Below, in pieces: positions 17,366 through 25,360 of a stretch of DNA of 64,000 nt; positions within the stretch are counted from its first letter, which is position 1, and each line of letters starts with the position of its first letter. The stretch lies in assembly GCF_041505935.1 (NCBI RefSeq), contig NZ_CP140110.1; one strand, written 5' to 3'. Position numbers and translations under genes: made by a program. Source of the DNA: Fervidobacterium_A thailandense (GTDB lineage Bacteria; Thermotogota; Thermotogae; Thermotogales; Fervidobacteriaceae). The notes under the pieces were generated by a model, which had not been told where the DNA came from, ran no database searches, and worked only from the letters and a program-made list of their open reading frames with translations.

Positions 17366-17749
17366 ATGGAGCGGCTCACAAAAAACAGGGAAAGGGTCAA
17401 AGAGATACTGTGTAACTCCGACCATCCACTGACTGCCTACGATATAAGCAAAGAATGCCCGGAGATGAGTCTAACCACAATTTACAGAGCTCTGGATTAT
17501 TTGGTGAGAAACGGCCACGTAAAGAGTTTCACATTCAACGAATACACGTACTTTTTGCCGAGCGAACGTCACGAAGATTTTTTCCTTTGTACCTCGTGCG
17601 GTAGGTTCTTCCAACTTGAGCATTGCTTTGCCAGTTCGTACGAACAGAACTTACGAGAAAAAGGTATGGTTCCCAAGGATCATCTTATACTGATTACCGG
17701 TTTCTGTAGTGAATGCAACGAGAAATTACATCTTCAAACTCAAATGTAA
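17366..17749 (+). CDS. Fur-family metalloregulator, probably zinc-responsive (Zur-like)
   Basis: A 127-residue repressor. The N-terminal winged helix (PLTAYDISKECPEMSLTTIYRALDYL, ~20-45) is typical of the family. The C-terminal part has a metal-binding His-rich start (ERHEDFFLC), CxxC (CTSC, ~71-74) and a second CxxC (CSEC, ~115-118) that form the structural zinc site. The ATG follows GGGGAGGAAAAGAT. It is the first gene of an operon with znuA, znuC and znuB homologues, and a Fur-type box covers its promoter. The transporter context favours zinc, although manganese or iron sensing cannot be excluded. Confidence 0.88.
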   Translation: MERLTKNRERVKEILCNSDHPLTAYDISKECPEMSLTTIYRALDYLVRNGHVKSFTFNEYTYFLPSERHEDFFLCTSCGRFFQLEHCFASSYEQNLREKGMVPKDHLILITGFCSECNEKLHLQTQM

Positions 17750-17763
17750 AGGAGGGACAAAAG

Positions 17764-18630
17764 ATGAGGAAGATTGTCCTGTTCTTTTTTCTGTTCACTC
17801 TATTTCTGTCCATGAATACAAACCTGCTTGCTACGAAAAGGGTAGTCTGCACACTGAATCCATACTTTCTTATCGTAAAGGAGATCTCCGGTGGAAAGTT
17901 GGACGTCGGACTTCTTATAAAACCCGGGGCTAACCCACACACGTTCAGTCCCACCGTTAATGATGCGAAGATGTTGAGTAGCGCTAACCTCATCGTGGCA
18001 AACGGTTTGGGTGTGGACAATGCCTACTTGAAAAGCTACCGCAACGTGCTTTACGTGGGAGAAAGGATTCCAAAAGAGTTTCTGAAGTCCGACGAAGTTC
18101 ACCAGGACGACGAGCATGGAAATATTAACCCACACGTTTGGTTGTATCCAAAATTTCTCTCAAAGTACATAGTTCCCGTGATACGGGATGAATTGAGCCG
18201 TATTGACCCGTCAAACGCAACTCTTTACCGAAGGAACGCCGAGAGGTTAATTGGAGAGCTAAACAAGCTTGATAAACGCTTTTCCGAACTCTTGAACCCC
18301 TACAGAGGATCCGTGGTCATACTTGAACATCCATCGTACTTTTATCTGTTTGAATTCAATGGTATTGAACTTCTCGCACTCGAAGAGGGCCACGGAAAAC
18401 AGCCATCCACCGAGAAGATAAAGTCGATAATTAAGACGGCAAAAGAGAAAAAGCTGCTTGGAATATTCGTCGGTCCCCAGTTCAACAAATCTGCGATAGA
18501 GGTTGTCTCCAAGGAGCTCGGTAGAAACTACTACATCCTCGATCCGCTTGGATACAACGTTTCAACTATCGTTGAACTTTTTGAAAACGCGTACAAAACT
18601 CTTGAACGAGCCATAAAGGAAGCGAAGTGA
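17764..18630 (+). CDS. znuA: Metal ABC transporter substrate-binding protein (ZnuA-type)
   Basis: A 288-residue cluster A-I metal-binding protein. It has a signal peptide (residues ~1-24). Metal ligands are visible as the His in NPHTFSP (~58), the His in NPHVWLYP (~122), the His in LEHPSYF (~188) and an Asp near ILDPLGY (~260). A short acidic/His loop (HQDDEHGN, ~112-119) precedes the second ligand, the typical place of the ZnuA His-rich loop, although much shorter. The ATG follows AAAGGAGGGACAA. It starts 14 bases after the Fur-family gene. Confidence 0.88.
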   Translation: MRKIVLFFFLFTLFLSMNTNLLATKRVVCTLNPYFLIVKEISGGKLDVGLLIKPGANPHTFSPTVNDAKMLSSANLIVANGLGVDNAYLKSYRNVLYVGERIPKEFLKSDEVHQDDEHGNINPHVWLYPKFLSKYIVPVIRDELSRIDPSNATLYRRNAERLIGELNKLDKRFSELLNPYRGSVVILEHPSYFYLFEFNGIELLALEEGHGKQPSTEKIKSIIKTAKEKKLLGIFVGPQFNKSAIEVVSKELGRNYYILDPLGYNVSTIVELFENAYKTLERAIKEAK

Positions 18631-19352
18631 CGGAGATGAGTCGAGAAGTCGTACTGAGAGTCGAGGACCTAACGGTCAAGCTCGGGGAAGTTGAAATCCT
18701 CAGGGACGTATCCTTTAACGTGACCAGAGGGGAATTCGTGGGAATAATAGGTCCAAACGGGGCCGGAAAATCTACACTCATTCGCGCCATCCTCGGCCAA
18801 GTGCCTTACAGCGGCTACGTCGGAATTTACGGTTCCGTCGGCTACGTTCCGCAGCTACCCACTTTCAACAGAGAGTTCCCGTTAACCGTGTACGAATTCG
18901 TTAAACTCCCGGTTAGGAAGGAACGTGACTGGAAGGAGAAAGTGGAAAAAGCTCTCGAAAGCGTTGGTATGAAGGAATTCGGTTCCAAACTCGTCGGTCA
19001 ACTCTCCGGTGGGCAATTTCAGAGGATTGCGTTGGCAAGGGCCATCGTATCGCAACCCGATATACTTCTCCTTGACGAGCCGGAGTCGGGGATAGACGAG
19101 ATGGGAAAAGCGAAATTCTACGACCTGATAGATGAACTCCGGGAAACACGTGGTGTGACAATAATCATGGTCAGTCACGACATCGGACTTATATTCAAGA
19201 AATGCACAACGATCATGTGCTTGAACAAAACCTTGCACTGTCACGGCCCATCGAAAGAAATCTCCCCCTTAGAAATTAAAAGGCTGTTCGGCGAATTCGA
19301 TATCTGGATCAGATCTGATGACCATTTCGAAGTTGAACACAGGAATCATTAA
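18627..19352 (+). CDS. znuC: Metal ABC transporter ATP-binding protein (ZnuC-type)
   Basis: A 241-residue ABC ATPase with Walker A (GPNGAGKST, ~45-53), signature (LSGGQFQR, ~129), Walker B (ILLLDEP) and the switch His (VSHDIG). GTG at 18627 is preferred because AAAGGA lies 6 bases upstream and it overlaps the znuA stop by 4 bases; an ATG at 18636 is the alternative. The C-terminal stretch after the H-loop contains HCHGP and a terminal HFEVEHRNH, a His pattern often seen in zinc transporters. Confidence 0.92.
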   Translation: MTEMSREVVLRVEDLTVKLGEVEILRDVSFNVTRGEFVGIIGPNGAGKSTLIRAILGQVPYSGYVGIYGSVGYVPQLPTFNREFPLTVYEFVKLPVRKERDWKEKVEKALESVGMKEFGSKLVGQLSGGQFQRIALARAIVSQPDILLLDEPESGIDEMGKAKFYDLIDELRETRGVTIIMVSHDIGLIFKKCTTIMCLNKTLHCHGPSKEISPLEIKRLFGEFDIWIRSDDHFEVEHRNH

Positions 19353-19378
19353 AGCAACTTCGGGGAGTTGAGAACTTA

Positions 19379-20185
19379 ATGGAGCTCTTAAGAGACTTAG
19401 TGAATTATGAGTTCCTAAGAAACGCCTTGATAACTGTTGTTCTGAGCTCGATACTTTCCGGAACCGTATCTCCCGTGATCGTGTACAAGAGGATGGAGTT
19501 CATAGGTGATGGGCTTGCGCACGCGATCTTCGCCGGTGTGGCGCTCGCCGTGTTGCTGGATTTTAACGTTCTGTTGGGGGCTATCTTGGCCACGGTCTTG
19601 TTCGCCTTCTTGATATACCAGCTGAACAAGGGAAGATTCATATCCGAAAGCACGGCCATAGGACTATTACTACCCGTTTTCATGTCGATCGGTGTTGTAC
19701 TTTTTTCCAAGACTGAGAGGTACACCACCGATGTAACATCATATCTTTTCGGTAACTTGCTTCTCGTCACAAAACAAGATATTTTATTCATCCTTGTGAC
19801 AACCGTTGCCACAGTCCTCATCCTCTATACTCTCAGATACGAAATCGCTTACTGGATCTTCGATGAAGAGATGGCTAACTTCTACGGTATAAACGTCAAA
19901 AGGATTAAGTTACTTGTGTTCGTACTAATTTCATTCACAGTTGTCGCGACGTTGAAGGTGGCTGGCGTTGTCGTAATGGGGGCATTCCTTGTTATTCCAG
20001 GTGTTTTCGCAAAATTCAACACTCGTAGTTTCACACACGCCATCGAAAAGTCGACCATATTCAACATTTCAAACTCCATTCTTGGCTTTCTTGCTGCTTA
20101 CTACCTCGACCTGCCACCGGGACCGACGATCGTCCTTCTATCCTTCGCAAGTCTGATGCTTTCGCTGGTATCCCGCAGACGATAA
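19379..20185 (+). CDS. znuB: Metal ABC transporter permease (ZnuB-type)
   Basis: A 268-residue ABC-3 family membrane protein with about eight hydrophobic segments, including the conserved GDGLAHAIFAGVALAV (~43-58) and KVAGVVVMGAFLVIPG (~197-212). It completes the ABC metal importer encoded with the two preceding genes. The ATG lies 26 bases after znuC with GGGGAG upstream. No terminator is visible after it; a promoter for the next gene overlaps its last codon. Confidence 0.92.
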   Translation: MELLRDLVNYEFLRNALITVVLSSILSGTVSPVIVYKRMEFIGDGLAHAIFAGVALAVLLDFNVLLGAILATVLFAFLIYQLNKGRFISESTAIGLLLPVFMSIGVVLFSKTERYTTDVTSYLFGNLLLVTKQDILFILVTTVATVLILYTLRYEIAYWIFDEEMANFYGINVKRIKLLVFVLISFTVVATLKVAGVVVMGAFLVIPGVFAKFNTRSFTHAIEKSTIFNISNSILGFLAAYYLDLPPGPTIVLLSFASLMLSLVSRRR

Positions 20186-20188
20186 ATG

Positions 20189-20197
20189 TGGTATAAT
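20189..20197 (+). promoter_or_regulatory. Extended -10 promoter candidate for the TPR gene
   Basis: TGGTATAAT immediately after the znuB stop codon, 46 bases before the TPR protein start. It gives the TPR gene a possible transcription start separate from the metal operon. Confidence 0.5.
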
Positions 20198-20243
20198 CAT
20201 CCCGGATACCACGCTTAAAATTCCAGCAAAGGAGAGAAAACCG

Positions 20244-21818
20244 GTGAAAGCGATAGTGTACTTGCCACTCAAACCTGAAGTGGCAAAATCTCTCAACCTC
20301 CCCGTGAAATTACCGGTCCTTGCCGAAGATCTCTTGCTAATAACCGACCAGAACAACATCCCGTTGGACGTGATTCTTCGCGGCCTTGAAGCCCAATATG
20401 AAGTCTCACCAGATGAATACTGGAAATCTTATCTTGTGTTCTTTTACTACGAAAAATTCAAAGATCTCCTCAACAAGGGTGATTACACAAAAGCGGGAGA
20501 ATATTTGAACAAGGCCAAAGCTCTGACATACGATTACAGGTTCCACTTTTACAACGCCCTGCTCCAAGCAAAATTAGGCAATTACGAACTTGCGGAGATC
20601 GAATTTAAACAAACCATCGCACTTAACCCATCTTTCCCACTCGCACATTACGAATTAGGTAACGTGCTCTTCGCAAGAAAAGACTACGATGAGGCTCTCG
20701 AGTACTATAAGAGAGCCTACGAACTGAATCCGGAATTTTTGCTACCTTTGATGAAAATCGGGGACATCTACACGGAACTCGGCCAACTCGACGATGCGGA
20801 GATCGTCTACAACATGGTGATACAGAAGTTCAAAGGTGCTCATCCCGAGGGATTCAACCTACAACCCATTCCAGAAGTCTATCTCAGACTCGGTGTGGTG
20901 TATAACCTCCGCCAGCAATACGAAAAGGCTGAAAAAGTCTTCAAAGAAGGGCTCAAAATATCAAAAAAACCGGAAATAATGTACAACCTTTCTTACACAC
21001 TCATGAGACTTGGTAAACATTTCGAGGCTTATGGATTGTTGCTCGAATTGTCGAAAGAATACCCTGTTCCGGAGGTTCTCAACGAGTTGGGAATCATCCA
21101 GCGTAGGCTCGGACTCTACGAAGAGGCTTACGAAACCTTCGAGAAAGTCCAGGACGATTTCAGGGAAAATTACGAACGAATACAGTACTTTGTCGAAAAA
21201 AAATCTTTCGAAGAAGACTTTCTCAACGAACTTAAAGGTGCCGAGAAAGTGCTCGAAAGTGTGGAGTTCCCGTTTCCAGACGCCCTTGAGCTCATCATCA
21301 AAACAACCGATAACGATGGAAACTTACTTGTGGATAAGTTCACCGAAGAGCTGGGACTCACACCGACAAGTACAGACAACAACGAACCCGATACAAAATG
21401 GGTTCCTTATATTTTAGCCGCCATGTACATAGCTGGTACCGATCCTATCATGATGGAAAAAAACGCAACACTGGCTACGATAGCGACCTACGGTGCTGGT
21501 CTTGCACTGGCTTGCAGCACGGCGCTACTTAGGTTATACCAGTTCCTTCTTTCAGGTGGAATCAACGTGGATGATTTTATAGAAAATGTTGTACCGGAAC
21601 TTGAAGAACTCCATTTTACCTTCTCGCGCACAATCGCTTTGCTCACAGAAAAACCTTTGGATGATTTTTTTGAAGAGGAATGTACTACTTATGACAAATT
21701 GGTCTTAAGCTTGATCAAACTAATCGGATACGTACCGACAAGTGAAGAGCTCGAAAGAGTTTCAAATACTACCCTTAAACACTTGGGAAAATTCTTCTTG
21801 GAACTAACCAGAAAGTAA
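20244..21818 (+). CDS. Tetratricopeptide-repeat protein, unknown role
   Basis: 524 residues with no signal peptide. At least five to six TPR units are visible between about 95 and 315 (for example YNALLQAKLGNYELAEIEFKQ, AHYELGNVLFARKDYDEALEYYKRA, MYNLSYTLMRLGKHFEAYGLL, VLNELGIIQRRLGLYEEAYETF). The C-terminal ~150 residues are helical and not recognised. It starts with GTG after AAAGGAGAG. TPR arrays bind partner proteins, so this is probably an adaptor. It ends at a terminator shared with dnaK, to which it is convergent. Confidence 0.85.
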   Translation: MKAIVYLPLKPEVAKSLNLPVKLPVLAEDLLLITDQNNIPLDVILRGLEAQYEVSPDEYWKSYLVFFYYEKFKDLLNKGDYTKAGEYLNKAKALTYDYRFHFYNALLQAKLGNYELAEIEFKQTIALNPSFPLAHYELGNVLFARKDYDEALEYYKRAYELNPEFLLPLMKIGDIYTELGQLDDAEIVYNMVIQKFKGAHPEGFNLQPIPEVYLRLGVVYNLRQQYEKAEKVFKEGLKISKKPEIMYNLSYTLMRLGKHFEAYGLLLELSKEYPVPEVLNELGIIQRRLGLYEEAYETFEKVQDDFRENYERIQYFVEKKSFEEDFLNELKGAEKVLESVEFPFPDALELIIKTTDNDGNLLVDKFTEELGLTPTSTDNNEPDTKWVPYILAAMYIAGTDPIMMEKNATLATIATYGAGLALACSTALLRLYQFLLSGGINVDDFIENVVPELEELHFTFSRTIALLTEKPLDDFFEEECTTYDKLVLSLIKLIGYVPTSEELERVSNTTLKHLGKFFLELTRK

Positions 21819-21824
21819 AAAAGT

Positions 21825-21854
21825 AAAGGTGGTCGACAGAGTCGACCACCTTTT
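21825..21854. terminator. Bidirectional terminator between the TPR gene and dnaK
   Basis: A perfect 10-bp stem (GGTGGTCGAC with GTCGACCACC) around AGA, with AAA before it and TTTT after it, so it has a T tail on both strands. It serves both convergent genes. Confidence 0.9.
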
Positions 21855-21875
21855 GATTTGCTTAATTCACGTTTT

Positions 21876-23666
21876 TTACATCGTCTCGCTACTCGTTCCA
21901 CCTTGTGCTTGCTGTTTGTACAAGTATTCGCCAATCTTGAGGCTTTCCCTTTGGAGATCGTCGTAGAGGATCTTCACGCGCGCGATGTCGTCCTTGTTGA
22001 TCGCATCTCTTAAGTCCCTGATAAGGTCTTCGAGCCTTGTCTTGATGTCTGCTGGAACTTTGTCACCGTTTTCCTTGAGCACTTTATCAATGTGGTATGC
22101 AAGATCGTCAGCACGGTTCTTAAGTTCGACCTCTTCCCTCTTCCTCTTGTCCTGTTCTTCGTACATCTGAGCTTCACGAATCATTCTCTCAATTTCTTCG
22201 CTACTTAACTGATGCCTACCGGTAACGACCATCGACTGTTCTTTACCGGTGCTCAACTCTTTCGCAGATACGTGCACGATACCGTCACTATCTATGTCAA
22301 ACGTGACTTCAATTTGAGGTACTCCACGTGGTGCCGGTGGAATACCAATGAGCCTGAAACTACCAAGGAATATGTTGTCCCTTGCCATCGCACGCTCACC
22401 TTGGTAGACCCTGACTTCGACCTCAGTTTGACCATCTTCCGCGGTGGTGAAGATCTTGCTCTTTCTAACTGGAATCGTCGTGTTCCTTGGAATAATCGGT
22501 TCCATCAACCCACCTTTAACTTCAACACCGAGCGTGAGCGGTGTAACGTCCACGAGTACGACGTCCTTATCTTTTGCACCTTCGGTACCAGCGAGGATTG
22601 CCGCCTGAATAGCAGCACCTATTGCAACCGCTTCGTCCGGGTTCACGCTCTTGTTGGGTTCCTTACCGAAGATGTCCCTTATGAACCTCTGAACCATCGG
22701 GACCCTGGTCATTCCACCAACAAGGATGATTTCATCGATGTCTTGTGGCCTAAGCTTAGCGTCGCTGAGGGCCCTTTCAATTGGTTCTCTTGTTTTCTCC
22801 ACAAGATCCCTTGTGAGTGATTCAAACATCGCCCTTGTAAGTTTCATTTCCAGGTGGAGTGGACCTTCGGCTGTTGCCGTGATGTACGGCAGACTGATAT
22901 CCGTTTCGAGCTTCGATGAGAGTTCGATCTTGGCCTTTTCCGCCGCATCCCTAAGCCTCTGGAGTGCCTGCCTGTCGTTTCTTAAGTCCACACCGTATTG
23001 TTTCTTGAATTCCTCTGCAAGGAAGTCGATGATCCTTTGGTCAAAGTCGTCACCACCGAGGTGGTTGTTACCACTCGTTGCAATAACTTGGATAACACCA
23101 CCGCCGATTTCAAGGATCGACACGTCGAAGGTACCACCACCGAGGTCGTAAACGAGGACCTTACGCTCGCCTTCCATCTTATCAAGCCCGTAAGCCAAAG
23201 CGGCAGCTGTGGGCTCGTTGATGATTCTAAGCACTTCGAGCCCGGCTATGATACCAGCCTCTTTGGTGGCCTGTCGTTGTGCATCATTGAAATAAGCTGG
23301 ACAAGTAATGACCGCCTTTTTAATCTCACCACCGAGGTACTCTTCGGCATCTTTTTTGAGCTTTTTGAGTATGAATGCACTGATCTGTTGTGGAGTGTAC
23401 TCCTTATCATCGATCCTCACCTTGTAGTCGCTTCCCATCTTTCTTTTGATGGACTTTATCGTTCTATCTGGGTTAAGTATCAACTGCCTCTTGGCAGGTT
23501 CACCAACGATAACCTCTCCGGTTTTTGTGAACGAAACTACGGACGGTGTCGTCCTGCTACCTTCCGCGTTTGGAATGACTTCTATAGTTCCATCTGGCTT
23601 CATCCACGCAATAACCGAGTTAGTCGTTCCCAGGTCGATACCAACTACGAACTCCTTTTTAGCCAT
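21876..23666 (-). CDS. dnaK: Chaperone DnaK (Hsp70)
   Basis: A 596-residue Hsp70. The ATPase domain has GIDLGTTNS (~9-17), the Hsp70 signature VYDLGGGTFDVS (~170) and LVGGMTRVP (~310); the substrate-binding domain begins after the linker (VVLVDVTPLTLGVE, ~363) and a helical lid ends in a short tail (QQAQGGTSSETM). The ATG at 23666 follows GGAGGTGAGCTTC; an upstream in-frame GTG lies inside that SD. It is alone here; grpE, dnaJ and hrcA are not in the window. A CIRCE element overlaps its promoter, so heat-shock control by HrcA is expected. Confidence 0.97.
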   Translation of the reverse strand: MAKKEFVVGIDLGTTNSVIAWMKPDGTIEVIPNAEGSRTTPSVVSFTKTGEVIVGEPAKRQLILNPDRTIKSIKRKMGSDYKVRIDDKEYTPQQISAFILKKLKKDAEEYLGGEIKKAVITCPAYFNDAQRQATKEAGIIAGLEVLRIINEPTAAALAYGLDKMEGERKVLVYDLGGGTFDVSILEIGGGVIQVIATSGNNHLGGDDFDQRIIDFLAEEFKKQYGVDLRNDRQALQRLRDAAEKAKIELSSKLETDISLPYITATAEGPLHLEMKLTRAMFESLTRDLVEKTREPIERALSDAKLRPQDIDEIILVGGMTRVPMVQRFIRDIFGKEPNKSVNPDEAVAIGAAIQAAILAGTEGAKDKDVVLVDVTPLTLGVEVKGGLMEPIIPRNTTIPVRKSKIFTTAEDGQTEVEVRVYQGERAMARDNIFLGSFRLIGIPPAPRGVPQIEVTFDIDSDGIVHVSAKELSTGKEQSMVVTGRHQLSSEEIERMIREAQMYEEQDKRKREEVELKNRADDLAYHIDKVLKENGDKVPADIKTRLEDLIRDLRDAINKDDIARVKILYDDLQRESLKIGEYLYKQQAQGGTSSETM

Positions 23667-23730
23667 GAAGCTCACCTCCGCACTCTATTTTTTATCCCTG
23701 AAGAAATTCTTTCCAACCCTCACGGTTCCA

Positions 23731-23768
23731 TTATACTATATTAGCACTCTTTTGTCAAGAGTGATAAT
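23731..23768 (-). promoter_or_regulatory. dnaK promoter with CIRCE operator
   Basis: On the minus strand TTGACA (23759-23754), a 17-base spacer and TATAAT (23736-23731) form a consensus promoter. TTAGCACTC, nine bases, then GAGTGATAA (23742-23768) matches the HrcA-binding CIRCE element with one substitution, lying over the -35 and spacer. Confidence 0.95.
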
Positions 23769-23788
23769 AAAAAACAACCCAGAGTCAT

Positions 23789-23818
23789 TGTTAAAGGTGG
23801 TTGAAAGGTGGTATAATA
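23789..23818 (+). promoter_or_regulatory. Promoter of the tandem binding protein/histidine kinase operon
   Basis: TTGTTA (23789-23794), an 18-base spacer and an extended -10 TGGTATAAT (23810-23818), 33 bases before the next start. It is divergent from the dnaK promoter and only about 20 bases from the CIRCE element. Confidence 0.65.
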
Positions 23819-23850
23819 GATTTTGATAAACGGCTGAAGGAGGAATACGT

Positions 23851-25272
23851 TTGAAAAAATCAGCTTTGGCACTTTTTATCCTCCTACTCGCTGGACTGAT
23901 CTTTTCGCAAACGATTCTCTATACGTACGTGCAAGCCGTTGAGCCAAAGTACATAGTTGAAAAGGGAATCGTGAAGGGTGTCTGTGGTGACATCATCGAA
24001 GCACTCAACAGAGAACTTTCAAAACAAAAGATAAGTATCGTATATCGGGATTTCAACGCGAAAACAAACGCGCAGATACTTGAAGATCTGAAAAAGGGAA
24101 AGATACAGATATTCGTTGGGCTTGGACTGAACGACGAACGCGCGAAGGAATACAAGTACATCAGCGTACCCCTTTACAGTCTTAACGAAGCTCTTCTCGT
24201 GCTCAAAGGAAACGCAACGCGGGTCTTCGCTAAGACCAACTTGAGGATTGGTGTTATAGAGTCGACACTCACATCGCGCAATGTTGAGCGCCTTTTTCCA
24301 CAAGGCAGGACATTTACATACAAGACAATGGGAGAAGCATTGAATGCTCTTTCGAAGCGTTCCATAGATGCAATCCTGCACACAAGTCTGAGCTTAGGAT
24401 ACTACGCTTCCAAGTTCGACAATTTCGAACTCGTGCGGTTGATAGCCGAGAAGTATTATCATTACATCCTATTTTCAAAAGATGTACCCGACAGGATCGT
24501 TCAAGCTGTGGAAAGTGCACTCAAAAATATAATCTCCCGAGATGAAATAAAGCGCATTTTGAAACTTTACGGTGTTGACCATTACGTTAAGGAAGGGAAC
24601 CTTGTTGAACTTGTAACTATCGACTGGCCGCCATACCACTACTTCGATGGTAACAAAGTCTTCGGCGTGGATACGGAGGTAATCACGAAAGTTCTGACCA
24701 ACCTCGGATTCACAGTATCAATTCAAGTCTTACCTCCGTCGAGGGCCATACAGATGCTGAACCAGAAGACAGTTGACGGTATTTTTTCCGTTTGGAGAAC
24801 CGCCGAGAGGGAGCAGTTATTCGAATATTCAAAGGAACCATTAAGCTACACCTATGAAGGATTCTGGTACCTTAAAGAAAACGAGAAAATCATCCGTGAG
24901 CTGTTAAACAACCGAAGTTCCGCCTGCGCTTTTGTGAACGGTTATGGTTACGATAAAATTTTTGAGAACTTCAAGTGTAGCCGCTTATTGGTCGATTCCG
25001 ACGAGCAGGGAATTAGATTGGTTTACAGGGGAAAGGTTGTAGCTTTTGCGACTGACTACAGGAGTGGACATTACTGGGTGGAGAAGCTGGGTTACACTGA
25101 GAGATTTTCCTTTATGAGTGTCTCGAAAGAGAAAAGACCGCAGTACTTGGCCTTCAGTAAAACCATCCAGGGAAAGCTTCTGTCGCAAGTCTTCTCACAG
25201 GAACTGAAGAAGTTTAAATCTTCAGGCGCTTACGTGGAGATTTTGAAAAAGTACGACATCGAAAATTGGTGA
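23851..25272 (+). CDS. Secreted protein with two tandem family-3 solute-binding domains
   Basis: 473 residues. A signal peptide (~1-19) is followed by two SBP_bac_3 (Venus flytrap) domains: domain 1 about 20-235 (KGVCGDIIEALNRELSK, KGKIQIFVGLGLNDERAKE) and domain 2 about 248-470 (LVTIDWPPYHYFDG, FGVDTEVITKVL, KTVDGIFSVWRTAEREQ). The start is TTG after AAGGAGGAATACG. No amino-acid permease or ATPase is nearby. Instead a histidine kinase gene follows, so it may act as the ligand-sensing partner of that kinase, as the tandem flytrap domains fused to kinases in BvgS/EvgS do (inference). The ligand is unknown. Confidence 0.8.
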   Translation: MKKSALALFILLLAGLIFSQTILYTYVQAVEPKYIVEKGIVKGVCGDIIEALNRELSKQKISIVYRDFNAKTNAQILEDLKKGKIQIFVGLGLNDERAKEYKYISVPLYSLNEALLVLKGNATRVFAKTNLRIGVIESTLTSRNVERLFPQGRTFTYKTMGEALNALSKRSIDAILHTSLSLGYYASKFDNFELVRLIAEKYYHYILFSKDVPDRIVQAVESALKNIISRDEIKRILKLYGVDHYVKEGNLVELVTIDWPPYHYFDGNKVFGVDTEVITKVLTNLGFTVSIQVLPPSRAIQMLNQKTVDGIFSVWRTAEREQLFEYSKEPLSYTYEGFWYLKENEKIIRELLNNRSSACAFVNGYGYDKIFENFKCSRLLVDSDEQGIRLVYRGKVVAFATDYRSGHYWVEKLGYTERFSFMSVSKEKRPQYLAFSKTIQGKLLSQVFSQELKKFKSSGAYVEILKKYDIENW

Positions 25273-25360
25273 GTATACCAACACCTTAAACAACACCTTG
25301 CATAACAAGTTTCTTTGCTCTCGCATCCACAATGCGTTGGAGTTAGTTGGAGGTGAATCA

